Below are positions 32,539 to 40,341 of a DNA stretch of 43,805 bases, piece by piece. The stretch is from an uncultured Fibrobacter sp. (GTDB taxonomy: Bacteria; Fibrobacterota; Fibrobacteria; Fibrobacterales; Fibrobacteraceae), in contig CAMJHM010000014.1 of assembly GCA_946405515.1 (NCBI GenBank), positions 1 through 43,805 of the forward strand. The letters are read 5' to 3'. The translations under genes were made by a program, and so were the position numbers. How positions within the stretch are numbered: position 1 is the first letter of the stretch; each line of letters begins with the position of its first letter. Below the pieces are notes generated by a model. The model was given only the letters and a program-made list of their open reading frames with translations, was not told where the DNA came from and did no database searches.

Positions 32539-33477
32539 CTAGCATATTCCGGTTGAACCGTCAAGCCATTTTTCAATCAGTTCCATGTTTTCTTCGCAGT
32601 ACTCCAACTGTCGTGAAAGAATCTTGACTGCGCCAATCTTGCCCCCGAGTTCTTTTGTAAAGAACCGAGCCACGTTCCAAAAGAATAGTGCAAATAAGAG
32701 TTTGCCTTGCTCGCGCCCTTCAAAGAGACACTTGGCGTAATGTCGGTAGATGAGGTAGGCGAGGAGCCGGGTACTTTCGGTTTCCGTGAAGAATCCCTGG
32801 TCTTCGAGGGTCGTATTGATTTTTTCCTTGATGCGCGCAAGTGCCTCGTCCCATGCGGGGCCAAAGCTTTCTGTTTTGACAAGGAGCTCCAAGTAGGCTT
32901 CTGCATTCTCAAGGGGCGCAAATGGATTTTCGTCGGTGTACCCGAAAATGTTGTTGAGCTTTTCTTGGAAGGTTAGGGCTTTGTCGGCGAGTGTTGCAAA
33001 AATCTGTTCGCGGGCGTGCAGCACCTCATCGCGGATTTCGCGGTCGTCATCGTCTAGCTCGTCTTCGGGTTCGTTGCATTCTTCTGTTGTGAAGGTGAGC
33101 GACCCATTGCCTGTAAGCAAAAGCCTTGCCGCTTCTTCGCAGCAGAGCCCGAGCCCACGCTCCATGATGTCTCCATAGACTTCCACAAATCGCGGGTGTT
33201 CACGGCAAATATCGCAGAGGGCGCCTTCGCCGAGGTGCGCATAAATTTCGCAGAGATTCTCCTTGTCCAAAAACGGGCAGCGGTCATGGGGCAACAGCTT
33301 GAAATGTCCATCTTCGATGTTGGCGCGCAACTTGTCGCCAAAAGCGCCTGTCACCTTGCGGTATGCCTTTTGCGAATTTTCATCGACATCGATTTCCCAA
33401 CCCACGCAGCATGTGTCGCTGCACCGTGAGGCGATGCACTTGAAATTATCGTAAAAATCGGGTTTGCGGAGAATCAT
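32539..33477 (-). CDS. FliB-like (flagellin lysine N-methylase family) cysteine-cluster protein
   Basis: The N-terminus of this 312-residue protein (LRKPDFYDNFKCIASRCSDTCCVGWEIDVDENSQKAY) matches the start of the FliB/YkgJ-type zinc- or iron-cluster family. More cysteines follow in DRCPFLDKENLCEIYAHLGEGALCDICREHPRF and GLGLCCEEAARLLL. About 11 Cys in the first 120 residues suggest a metal centre. FliB methylates flagellin lysines in Salmonella, but Fibrobacter is not flagellated and no flagellar gene is in this window, so the substrate here is probably another protein. The gene sits 9 nt after a small membrane-protein gene and 10 nt before a glycosyltransferase, so it may act in surface modification. 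Confidence 0.82.
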   Translation of the reverse strand: MILRKPDFYDNFKCIASRCSDTCCVGWEIDVDENSQKAYRKVTGAFGDKLRANIEDGHFKLLPHDRCPFLDKENLCEIYAHLGEGALCDICREHPRFVEVYGDIMERGLGLCCEEAARLLLTGNGSLTFTTEECNEPEDELDDDDREIRDEVLHAREQIFATLADKALTFQEKLNNIFGYTDENPFAPLENAEAYLELLVKTESFGPAWDEALARIKEKINTTLEDQGFFTETESTRLLAYLIYRHYAKCLFEGREQGKLLFALFFWNVARFFTKELGGKIGAVKILSRQLEYCEENMELIEKWLDGSTGIC

Positions 33478-33486
33478 GCAATATGC

Positions 33487-33678
33487 CTAGATAAGTTCGA
33501 TATCGACGAGGAATCTGTAGAAGCAAAACACTGAAACGCCGAGAATGAAGGTGAGAACGATGACGAATTGCACCGGATGCTCTTGGAAACTGTAATCGGC
33601 CTTGCCGTACGAAAAACTCCCGCGAACGATTGCACTCACGAAAAGGGAAATGAAAAGGATGGCTAGGAGTAGGGACAT
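33487..33678 (-). CDS. small two-helix membrane protein
   Basis: This 63-residue protein has two hydrophobic helices: residues 2-19 (SLLLAILFISLFVSAIVR) and about 37-57 (QFVIVLTFILGVSVFCFYRF), linked by SFSYGKADYSFQEHP. No family is recognised. It lies 9 nt before the FliB-like gene and 47 nt after the alcohol dehydrogenase on the same strand, so translation in an operon is plausible. A weak AGAGA site precedes the ATG. Its real status rests on length, hydrophobic pattern and tight spacing. Confidence 0.65.
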   Translation of the reverse strand: MSLLLAILFISLFVSAIVRGSFSYGKADYSFQEHPVQFVIVLTFILGVSVFCFYRFLVDIELI

Positions 33679-33725
33679 GTTTTAATCTCTATAGTTGCAG
33701 TTATGTGCTTTGCTCGTTGTGGTGG

Positions 33726-34832
33726 TTATTCTAGAGTTAGCGACTTTTCGTAAATGGAGTCAACTTCTTCGGGGGTCATTCCGCCGGGGACGAGGTCTAG
33801 CTTGGAGCGGTTCACCTTCATGGCGGCGGCGAACTGGTCGCGCATTTCGCGAGAAACCTTGCATTTGCCGATGAGTTTGTCGAGCATTTCGGAGAAATCG
33901 GCGGTGCTTTTGAGGCCCAACAGTGTCAAGATGCGCTTGACATCTTCGGGAACCTTCTTTTCGCAGACATCTACGTAGCCGGCGAGGAAGTAGCCAACGG
34001 CGGGGCCGTGCGGCGTGCCTTGATTGAGCGTGAGGTCGTAACTCATGCCGTGCGGTACGGTGGTGCTCGTGTGTGCGATGGACATGCCCGCGATAGTCGA
34101 GGTGAGCATGAGTTTTTCGTACAGGCTTTCGTCAATGGGGGCATCGGAAAGGAGAACGTCCTTCAATTCTCCCCAGAGTTTGAGACCATATTCCGGGCAC
34201 ATACGGTTGAACGCGTTGGAATAGATGTTCAAGATGCTTTCGACCATGTGGGAGAGCGCATCGACCGCGGTGTTGATGATTAGTGTTTTCTTTGCCGAGG
34301 CGAGGTACTTCCCGTCGACAAGCGCAAGTGCCGGGAAAATGCGGTGCGGAATGCTCTTCTTCAGGTGAATCTTGTGGTTCGTGATGATGGCGACTGGGGT
34401 TGCCTCGGAACCTGTTCCGCAAGTGGTCGGTACGGCAACGACAGGTACGTGGTTGAGCGGTTTTTCTGGTGCCTTGTGCAAGTTGTCTGCGAGTACATTC
34501 GGGTTCGCAAGGAGCAATGCGGCTGCTTTTGCCGCGTCGATGGCGGAACCGCCCCCGATGCCGATGATGTAATCGGCGCCGAATTCGCGTGCCTGTTGTG
34601 CGGCGTTCCCTACGGTATCGGTTGACGGATTTTCTTCGACCTGGTCAAAAACCTGATACGGAACGTGGCCCGCATCCAGAACAGCGATGACATCGTTCAA
34701 GGAACCGTTCTTCTTGGCAGAAGTTTTGCCCGTCATAATGAACGCATGTTTTCCAATCGCAAGCAGATTTTGCGCGTGGTTCTTCACGCAGTCTTTTTCA
34801 ACGTAGATATCCGTAGGCACGTAGAAACGCAT
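33726..34832 (-). CDS. iron-containing alcohol dehydrogenase
   Basis: This 368-residue group III dehydrogenase has the NAD(P)-binding GIGGGSAIDAAKAAAL (about residues 88-103), the VPTTCGTGSEATPVAIITN block, and metal-site residues in INTAVDALSHMVES (Asp and His) and IAHTSTTVPHGMSYDL (His). It would interconvert an alcohol and an aldehyde with NAD(P)H; butanol-dehydrogenase-like members are closest in feel. Ethanol or other alcohol metabolism in an anaerobic fermenter is likely, but the substrate is open. ATG 34832 with AAGGA upstream is preferred over a longer frame. It is first in the minus-strand four-gene cluster. Confidence 0.93.
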   Translation of the reverse strand: MRFYVPTDIYVEKDCVKNHAQNLLAIGKHAFIMTGKTSAKKNGSLNDVIAVLDAGHVPYQVFDQVEENPSTDTVGNAAQQAREFGADYIIGIGGGSAIDAAKAAALLLANPNVLADNLHKAPEKPLNHVPVVAVPTTCGTGSEATPVAIITNHKIHLKKSIPHRIFPALALVDGKYLASAKKTLIINTAVDALSHMVESILNIYSNAFNRMCPEYGLKLWGELKDVLLSDAPIDESLYEKLMLTSTIAGMSIAHTSTTVPHGMSYDLTLNQGTPHGPAVGYFLAGYVDVCEKKVPEDVKRILTLLGLKSTADFSEMLDKLIGKCKVSREMRDQFAAAMKVNRSKLDLVPGGMTPEEVDSIYEKSLTLE

Positions 34833-35026
34833 AGAAAGATCCTTTTCTTCTCGGCTTATAAGGGCCAGATAAGTCTTGTCTTGAATATACATTATTTCGT
34901 GGATTCGCATTTGCCTTTATGAAGAAAATGTAAAAGCGATTCTTGCTCTTTTCATCCTGTGTAAAGCGCTTTTGTAAAAGCTTTTTTTGAGCTACTTTGT
35001 CTGATGCGGAGTGCGACGAACGTTTA

Positions 35027-35034
35027 TATATTTC
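35027..35034 (+). promoter_or_regulatory. TATATTTC promoter-like element upstream of the RelA/SpoT-domain gene
   Basis: TATATTTC lies 44 nt before the chosen ATG, and a full AGGAGG at 35067-35072 follows it. A short hairpin with T run (34968-34988) lies just upstream and could block antisense or incoming transcription. Promoter function is inferred. Confidence 0.4.
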
Positions 35035-35078
35035 GTCTTGTAAACCCCAATATGAAGTTCGGCTTCAGGAGGCTTGAG

Positions 35079-36068
35079 ATGATTTGTTTGAACGACTATC
35101 TGTTCTCTGGAAACACGGTGCTGAAGATTCTGCACCAGTACTCGAACGACCTCAGGAACAGCGCGAAAGGAACGCGCAACAGCATTGACCTCGCGCACTC
35201 GAACTTTCTGATACAGATTATTGAACTACTCGAACACAACGACTTCTTGACCTCGCAGTCCCAACGGATAAAAGAATTCTATAAATTCATGACGAAGGAA
35301 TATCCCTTTCTTGCGTTCACGTTCAAGGGGCGCATCAAGTCGTTGATTCGTGCCGAAGAAAAGTTCAACGGGTATATCCTTGAATTTATCTACAACTACT
35401 ACAAGAAGAATGGAACGTTCCCATCCGAAGCCGAAATCAAGAGCAAGTTGAATTTCCGCGACCTGATTGCCTACCGCATCGTCATCTCGATGCCGGTTTG
35501 CCATATCAGAAAAGGCGAAGACCGCAGCGAAGTCGAACGAAAATATCTCTACGAAATCGCGAACGCCTTGCCCGAATTCCTCGAAGAGCGGGGCTTCACG
35601 GCAGAAGTTTCCAAACACTTGAGTGACAGCGGACATTCCGACCTGCTCAAGGATGCTGTCAGGCCGTATTACCATGACTCGGTGGCGACGCCCAGGAGCT
35701 CGGGCTACCAGTCGTTACATATAACATTTTATGATAATCTTGCGCGCTGCTACACGGAAGTCCAGTTGCGTACAAAGGACATGGACGACTTTGCCGAAAT
35801 CGGCGAAGCGAACCACTTTGGCTACGAAAAGTCGCAAGAAGAACGTCGCTCCAAGCACGATCAGATTCCGAGTGGCGAGTGCGTCTACTTTGACGAGGCT
35901 TACGAACGCCTAGTGAAATTGCAGGAACTTGAACTCGCGAAAATCGACGTGAACATGTTCAAGGCTATAAACAATCACCTTATCAACGATGGCTGCGGGC
36001 TGTTCAGAGGCCGGCAAATTTTGCCGTTCGAACATCTGTCACGGTTCCAGAATGACTTGATAGATTAG
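35079..36068 (+). CDS. stand-alone RelA/SpoT-fold (p)ppGpp synthetase-like protein
   Basis: This 329-residue protein has only the nucleotidyltransferase domain of RelA/SpoT; there is no HD hydrolase, TGS or ACT domain. Key blocks are FTFKGRIKSLIRAEEKF (ATP-site Arg and Lys), FRDLIAYRIVISMP (Asp), RSSGYQSLHITFYDN (GYQSLH) and EVQLRTKDMDDFAEIGEANHFGY (catalytic Glu and pyrophosphate-site Arg). An N-terminal helical region of about 85 residues and a C-terminal tail of about 60 residues flank it. AGGAGG at 35067-35072 decides for ATG 35079 over upstream ATGs at 35004 and 35052. It could be a small alarmone synthetase or a toxSAS-type toxin. No partner is adjacent on the same strand. Confidence 0.85.
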   Translation: MICLNDYLFSGNTVLKILHQYSNDLRNSAKGTRNSIDLAHSNFLIQIIELLEHNDFLTSQSQRIKEFYKFMTKEYPFLAFTFKGRIKSLIRAEEKFNGYILEFIYNYYKKNGTFPSEAEIKSKLNFRDLIAYRIVISMPVCHIRKGEDRSEVERKYLYEIANALPEFLEERGFTAEVSKHLSDSGHSDLLKDAVRPYYHDSVATPRSSGYQSLHITFYDNLARCYTEVQLRTKDMDDFAEIGEANHFGYEKSQEERRSKHDQIPSGECVYFDEAYERLVKLQELELAKIDVNMFKAINNHLINDGCGLFRGRQILPFEHLSRFQNDLID

Positions 36069-36090
36069 GATTTTCCTCTGCTTGATTTTG

Positions 36091-39000
36091 TCAAGGGAAA
36101 TTGCTTTCGAGCGTCATTAGGAGCGAATCGACGCGGTGCGTTATCTGCTTTGCTCCAGCTGGGCAAAGGTGCTGCTGATCTTCGGCCATACTATTCGGAT
36201 AATCATGATTGCCCATCTTGTTTTCGTCCATCACAATAAAATGTGGATACTTTTCATGCATTCCGGACAAGACTTTCGTCAAAGAATCGGCTACGCTTCG
36301 GCGGGCTCCATAACAGGCAAAGAGACCTGTTTTCTTATAATTCGGACTCATGGGGAAAATAATTCCGATGACATATATATTCCGTTTACCCGCCGTTTCA
36401 ACGAGATCAACAAGAGTGTCCATCGCCATTTCAATTTTTTCCGAAGTAAGCAAAGTCGAATCATAGTTGCAGATATTGCCTCCCCATCCCTTGCAAGTTC
36501 CTGTCGACCAATAACCCATGCTTTCCCTCAAGGCCTCCCCATTTTGGTCGCTGTACCCATCTTCAGTTAGTTCGGCAAGTTCTTCTGGAATTCCTGCTGT
36601 CCAATATTCATGGTTTTTGTCATAGACATAACCCAGAAACTTCTTATAGTCCGAATAAAAGAAATTATGGTCCGATTTCGGCCCCCAGTTCCACAAATCA
36701 TAATCCAGTGACAAAATAATATAGCGTAAATTCTTGACATGCGGATAAACATAATGGTCGAGATAGAACTTGGACTCATAAATGCCACTTGGCGTCCGCG
36801 CCAAATTCAGAACAAAGAATTTTTCATTAAATTGCTTAGGAACAATGCCATCTAGAGGCCGAGAAGACCCAAGTACAATGACATTCGTTTGGTCATAGTA
36901 ATTCCACAGAAGTTCCATATTGTTACGCATCAGACCGTTGCCTATAGCCCCATAAGTGGAATTCAGGTACATTCCTGCGCTATCTGGATCAATAATTAAC
37001 GGAACGGCAACCGACGATGAAGTCGTAATGCTTGTACTCGAAGAAGAACTCTTTGGTGTCTCGCTCGAAGAGCTGTTTTCACTTGACGATGACGTTTCCG
37101 ACGAACTACCAGCCGATTCACTCGAAGAACTTTCTTCACTAGACGACGAAACTTCTGACGAAGTACCGGTCAATTTACTTGAAGAACTTTCTTCACTAGA
37201 AGATATCTTTTCGGCGATTGAACTAGATGAAGACGATTTAACAGATTTAGACGAAGAACTTTCTTGCGTCACCTTTTTCTTTGACTTCACCCATATGCAA
37301 GGGTGCCAGAGTTCCGCGCCATCTACGAGTTCCATAATTTTATCAGATTCGACATCCACTAGGGCAATTTTCTGATGAGCGCCGTTTACATTGGAAAGCG
37401 TAGCAACCGCCAAATTTTTATCGGCTACCCATTCCGTATGATCAAACGAATAGCCCTTCGGCGATTTTATAGATTGCACCAATTTTCCGGTACTATCTGC
37501 AATAAGCAACATTTCATGTACGGAATATTTTTTGCCTACAAACGTTGTGCCGGTATTTCCCGCAAAGTCAAGGAATAAGGTTCTATTGCTGCCATCCATT
37601 GAAAGCGATGCATTACAGGCCTGTTCTCCATTATACCACAACTCATTATTTTGTGATTTGTTCGTGAATCGTGTTACGCGCAGCAAAGACGCTCCTGTAA
37701 CCGCAAATCCTCTTTCAAAAGAAAGCCCTCCATGAAAGCTCCCCTTGAGCAATTTTTTCGGCGTTCCAAATTTTCCATTATTAAAAGGAACATACCACGT
37801 ACTATATTTTTTCCAATTCGATTCGGACTTGTTTGTTCCCGGATTTGTAACAAATACAATCACGGTGTCGCCATTGTCCAAGATTCGCCAACGCGGGATT
37901 GCTGCCCCTTCTACATTCAATTTGATAAGTCCCGAACCAGACTCGTTTAATTCGCGAACATACACCGATGACTCGCCCGCGACACCTTCAAGCCCCGTAC
38001 AGAATGCAACATATTTGCCGTCAGGAGAAATGTCGGGATGGTACGAATCGATATCATCCCGTATTTCAACAACAGAATTAGCCGCATTCGAATAATTGAT
38101 GTAGGCGAGATTGCCGGTTTCGTCATTTCGGAAAACGAGCTTAGCCTGATACGTTCCAAACAAGCTGCGAACATTTTCCGCTAGGATTAACGGAGTAATG
38201 ACCGAGGTCACCGCACCGCTCGCAGGATTGAACCAAACCGCATTTTCAATCTTTCCCAAAACTAGACGAAAGCTTACATATTCCGCCTTCGAAAGGGGTG
38301 TTACTGTATAAAAATCTCCACGAGCGTAAAGTGGAACATTTTTCTCTACAAACGAACTGCCCTTGAGAATTTTCTCGTTCATTCCGTTGGCACTCGCCGC
38401 TCCAACAAAGTTTTCAATAGTCGTATCGGCAAAAAGGCCCTTCCAGTCATTCACCCATTCTTTGAGGTTTCCGTTGATATCGTCAGAACGAGTATTGGCG
38501 ACAAACATCCATTCGGCTTCGGTCGGCAAGCGGAAACCCAAAACATCATAATTTGTTTTCAATCCGACAAGATTTTCGCACGACTTATCTTCGGCAAATT
38601 GAGCACTGCTATAGGTGTAGACCGTATCCATTTTATATTTTTTGCTCAAAGCATTCGCATATAGGACTGCGTCATAAAACGTTACATTTGCTTGCGGATA
38701 ATCAGAAGAATCCTTCTTGAAGGAACGATTCATCAATTTTCCAAATTCGCCTTGCGTCACCTCGTGGACCCCGACATAGAAATCATAGCCGAAAACAACC
38801 TTCATGGCAGGTTGTTCATCGACTTTCGCCTTTTTCGATGTCGTTCCAAGAACAGTCGTTTTTCCTTTTGAGCGAATATAAATAAAGCCTTCGTATTCCT
38901 TCTCCGTCACCACAGAATCGGAGACAAGTGAATCGGAGACAAGTGAATCGGTGCCAAGTGAATCAATGTTAAGTGAATCGATGCCAACGGAATCCACGGC

Positions 39001-39144
39001 CGTTGAATCGTCTGGAGAATTTTCTTCTGGAATGAGATCTTCTTCAGAAGAACTATTGTCGTCTCCACACGCCGAAAATGATACAAGCAAAAGAGTCAAT
39101 ATCATTTCCAAGAATAAGGCCGAAAACAACTTTAAAAAAAACAT
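36091..39144 (-). CDS. large lipoprotein of the Fibrobacter paralogous family TIGR02171 type
   Basis: This 1017-residue predicted lipoprotein has lipobox FSAC (Cys 26) followed by an acidic linker with repeated DSL units. A formylglycine-generating-enzyme/SUMF1-like domain comes next (about 85-300: GVHEVTQGEFGKLMN, VTFYDAVLYANALSKKY, FRLPTEAEWMFVA, NGNLKEWVNDW). Then a TolB-like propeller (about 310-620: SYHPDISPDGKYVAFCTG) and a Ser-rich linker (about 625-715). The C-terminal domain of about 270 residues has SGNH-hydrolase features: VIVLGSSRPLDG (block I) and EDQQHLCPAGAKQIT (Asp-x-x-His). Length, lipoprotein nature and domain order agree with TIGR02171, a family described in F. succinogenes with unknown function. 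It converges with the RelA-like gene (22 nt between). The start could also be ATG 39105. Confidence 0.85.
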   Translation of the reverse strand: MFFLKLFSALFLEMILTLLLVSFSACGDDNSSSEEDLIPEENSPDDSTAVDSVGIDSLNIDSLGTDSLVSDSLVSDSVVTEKEYEGFIYIRSKGKTTVLGTTSKKAKVDEQPAMKVVFGYDFYVGVHEVTQGEFGKLMNRSFKKDSSDYPQANVTFYDAVLYANALSKKYKMDTVYTYSSAQFAEDKSCENLVGLKTNYDVLGFRLPTEAEWMFVANTRSDDINGNLKEWVNDWKGLFADTTIENFVGAASANGMNEKILKGSSFVEKNVPLYARGDFYTVTPLSKAEYVSFRLVLGKIENAVWFNPASGAVTSVITPLILAENVRSLFGTYQAKLVFRNDETGNLAYINYSNAANSVVEIRDDIDSYHPDISPDGKYVAFCTGLEGVAGESSVYVRELNESGSGLIKLNVEGAAIPRWRILDNGDTVIVFVTNPGTNKSESNWKKYSTWYVPFNNGKFGTPKKLLKGSFHGGLSFERGFAVTGASLLRVTRFTNKSQNNELWYNGEQACNASLSMDGSNRTLFLDFAGNTGTTFVGKKYSVHEMLLIADSTGKLVQSIKSPKGYSFDHTEWVADKNLAVATLSNVNGAHQKIALVDVESDKIMELVDGAELWHPCIWVKSKKKVTQESSSSKSVKSSSSSSIAEKISSSEESSSSKLTGTSSEVSSSSEESSSSESAGSSSETSSSSENSSSSETPKSSSSSTSITTSSSVAVPLIIDPDSAGMYLNSTYGAIGNGLMRNNMELLWNYYDQTNVIVLGSSRPLDGIVPKQFNEKFFVLNLARTPSGIYESKFYLDHYVYPHVKNLRYIILSLDYDLWNWGPKSDHNFFYSDYKKFLGYVYDKNHEYWTAGIPEELAELTEDGYSDQNGEALRESMGYWSTGTCKGWGGNICNYDSTLLTSEKIEMAMDTLVDLVETAGKRNIYVIGIIFPMSPNYKKTGLFACYGARRSVADSLTKVLSGMHEKYPHFIVMDENKMGNHDYPNSMAEDQQHLCPAGAKQITHRVDSLLMTLESNFP

Positions 39145-39203
39145 CCTATTCAGTACCCTTAATTTTTTCCTTGGCTCACAAAGAGCCCTTATAAGATAGT
39201 AAA

Positions 39204-39734
39204 TTACGGATACTTCGCTCCGGGAATGTCCTTGAGGATTTCTTTCCAGAAATCGCGGAATTCTTTGTCGGTGACGGTGCCGCCTGCGCTGAGTAGGCGG
39301 TAATGTTCACCCTGCCAGTGGTATTCGACGGGTGCGGCGTCAAAGCCGTTGCGCTGGTAAAAGTCGCGACGGCGGTTCCTGCGTTCGAGCTCCTCGGCGT
39401 CCTTGGAATCTTCTTCGACTTCGATATCGACGACAATACGGGAGTCAGGATGCTTCTTGCGAATGGCTTGCAAAATTTGCGAGCCGTACCCGCAGCTGCG
39501 CAGTTCCGGCACAACCGCAAAATAGACGATGTTCGTGATGTCGCCGTGCGAAATGGAATTTGAAAACCCGCAGAACACATCTCCATCGAAAAAAGCCCAG
39601 AATTCCCGTTTGATTTTGTTGTCGAGCAATTGCTTCATCGGAATCCGCTCGTTTGCCGGGAACGCCGATTCATACAATGCCTTGACCTGCGGCAACCACG
39701 GAGATTCCTTTGTAACATCGAAAAACTGGAGCAT
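39204..39734 (-). CDS. GNAT family N-acetyltransferase
   Basis: The 176-residue protein has GNAT motif A (VYFAVVPELRSCGYGSQILQAIRKKHP, where the R-x-x-G-x-G loop binds acetyl-CoA, here RSCGYG) and a motif B region ERRNRRRDFYQRNGFDAAPVEYHWQG. The acceptor is unknown. ATG 39734 starts MLQFFDVTKES. Its first 17 coding bases are repeated exactly at 40342-40358, at the far side of an antitoxin-like gene. The upstream open frame to 39839 runs through a terminator and is not used. It lies 59 nt downstream of nothing on its own strand except the inserted segment, so its present promoter must lie in 39735-39830. Confidence 0.88.
   Translation of the reverse strand: MLQFFDVTKESPWLPQVKALYESAFPANERIPMKQLLDNKIKREFWAFFDGDVFCGFSNSISHGDITNIVYFAVVPELRSCGYGSQILQAIRKKHPDSRIVVDIEVEEDSKDAEELERRNRRRDFYQRNGFDAAPVEYHWQGEHYRLLSAGGTVTDKEFRDFWKEILKDIPGAKYP
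39718..39734. repeat. 17-bp direct repeat, left copy (start of the GNAT gene)
   Basis: tcgaaaaactggagcat occurs here and again, exactly, at 40342-40358 in the same orientation. This copy carries the GNAT start codon and the codons for MLQFF (minus strand). Identity stops sharply at both ends. Confidence 0.9.
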
Positions 39735-39798
39735 TTTCGGAAAGAATAACAAATTATTGATTTTTTGTTTAGATGTGTTTTTTTTGTATATTAAGACT

Positions 39799-39889
39799 CG
39801 ACATAGTTGACAGAAGACTTTGCCAACGACCGTATTCATATATTTCAGATTCTTTTGATTGAGAATTGTATGGATACGGTCTTTTTTTT
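39799..39889 (+). ncRNA. candidate small RNA
   Basis: TTGTTT (39765-39770), a 16-bp spacer and TATATT (39787-39792) form a plausible sigma-70-like promoter, and a strong terminator ends at 39889. Between them there is no open frame of note on the plus strand, so a transcript of about 90 nt is predicted. It would end in the 14-bp hairpin and T8. Nothing about function is visible; it could also be a decayed gene end. The promoter part is weak. Confidence 0.35.
39828..39889 (+). terminator. strong rho-independent terminator without an obvious upstream gene
   Basis: A 14-bp stem (39828-39841 with 39868-39881, two G-T pairs), with a further inner attct/agaat stem, is followed by eight T (39882-39889). 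No plus-strand gene precedes it within this window for more than 3.7 kb, so it either ends a small RNA or shields the next promoter. Confidence 0.8.
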
Positions 39890-39911
39890 ATGTGTGTGAC
39901 CTTAAAGAGTG

Positions 39912-39942
39912 TATTGACATTGTCAATATAAAAAAGTATATT
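39912..39942 (+). promoter_or_regulatory. sigma-70-type promoter overlapping a 17-bp perfect palindrome (operator)
   Basis: TTGACA (39914-39919), a 17-bp spacer and TATATT (39937-39942) make a near-consensus promoter. The -35 box lies inside the palindrome tattgaca-t-tgtcaata (39912-39928). The ribbon-helix-helix gene starts 28 nt after the -10 box. Autorepression through this operator is the expected logic for such genes; binding is inferred. Confidence 0.75.
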
Positions 39943-39969
39943 ATGAACTTGCTATCCGAGGAGGTAGTT

Positions 39970-40296
39970 ATGTACAAGGGCCTGAGTAAAAAGGATGCTA
40001 GAATCGCGAAGCATTACGAGTCTATAACGGACAAAAAAATGAAAGCGGAGCAGCGTTGGGCAGAAGAAAATGGTTTGGCGGTCAAGGGACCTATTGGCAT
40101 TTCCCAGGCTGTTGAAACATTGAAGGATCGGCGTAAGCGGATGGTGTCTATGAGACTTGATCCAGAAAATATTGAAGGCATGAAGGAAAGGGCCCGAGTT
40201 GAGGGAGTCCCGTACCAGACGCTCATCAATTCCGTCCTGCATCGGTTCCTCAACGGAGACCTCGTTTCAAAGGATTCTCTAAAAACTGCGGTATAA
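39970..40296 (+). CDS. ribbon-helix-helix (CopG/BrnA-like) antitoxin-type protein
   Basis: The C-terminal half of this 108-residue protein (MVSMRLDPENIEGMKERARVEGVPYQTLINSVLHRFLNGDL, about residues 57-97) is a ribbon-helix-helix motif of the kind found in CopG-family and BrnA antitoxins: a beta strand MVSMRLD, then two helices, with VPYQTLIN at the turn. The basic and acidic N-terminal half (KKDARIAKHYESITDKKMKAEQRWAEENG) would contact a partner. ATG 39970 follows GAGGAGG at ideal spacing. No toxin gene is adjacent on either side, so it is an orphan. Its promoter carries a palindrome. It lies inside the segment bracketed by the 17-bp direct repeats. Confidence 0.8.
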   Translation: MYKGLSKKDARIAKHYESITDKKMKAEQRWAEENGLAVKGPIGISQAVETLKDRRKRMVSMRLDPENIEGMKERARVEGVPYQTLINSVLHRFLNGDLVSKDSLKTAV

Positions 40297-40341
40297 AGCG
40301 ACTTTCACGTCAAGTAGGAACACACAGTATCGACGCTTCCG

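Noticed and set aside
34968..34988. gctttt-gt-aaaagc with T7 as a terminator
   Set aside because: The loop is very short, the stem is AT-rich, and no plus-strand gene ends just before it; kept only as a note in the RelA-like promoter entry.
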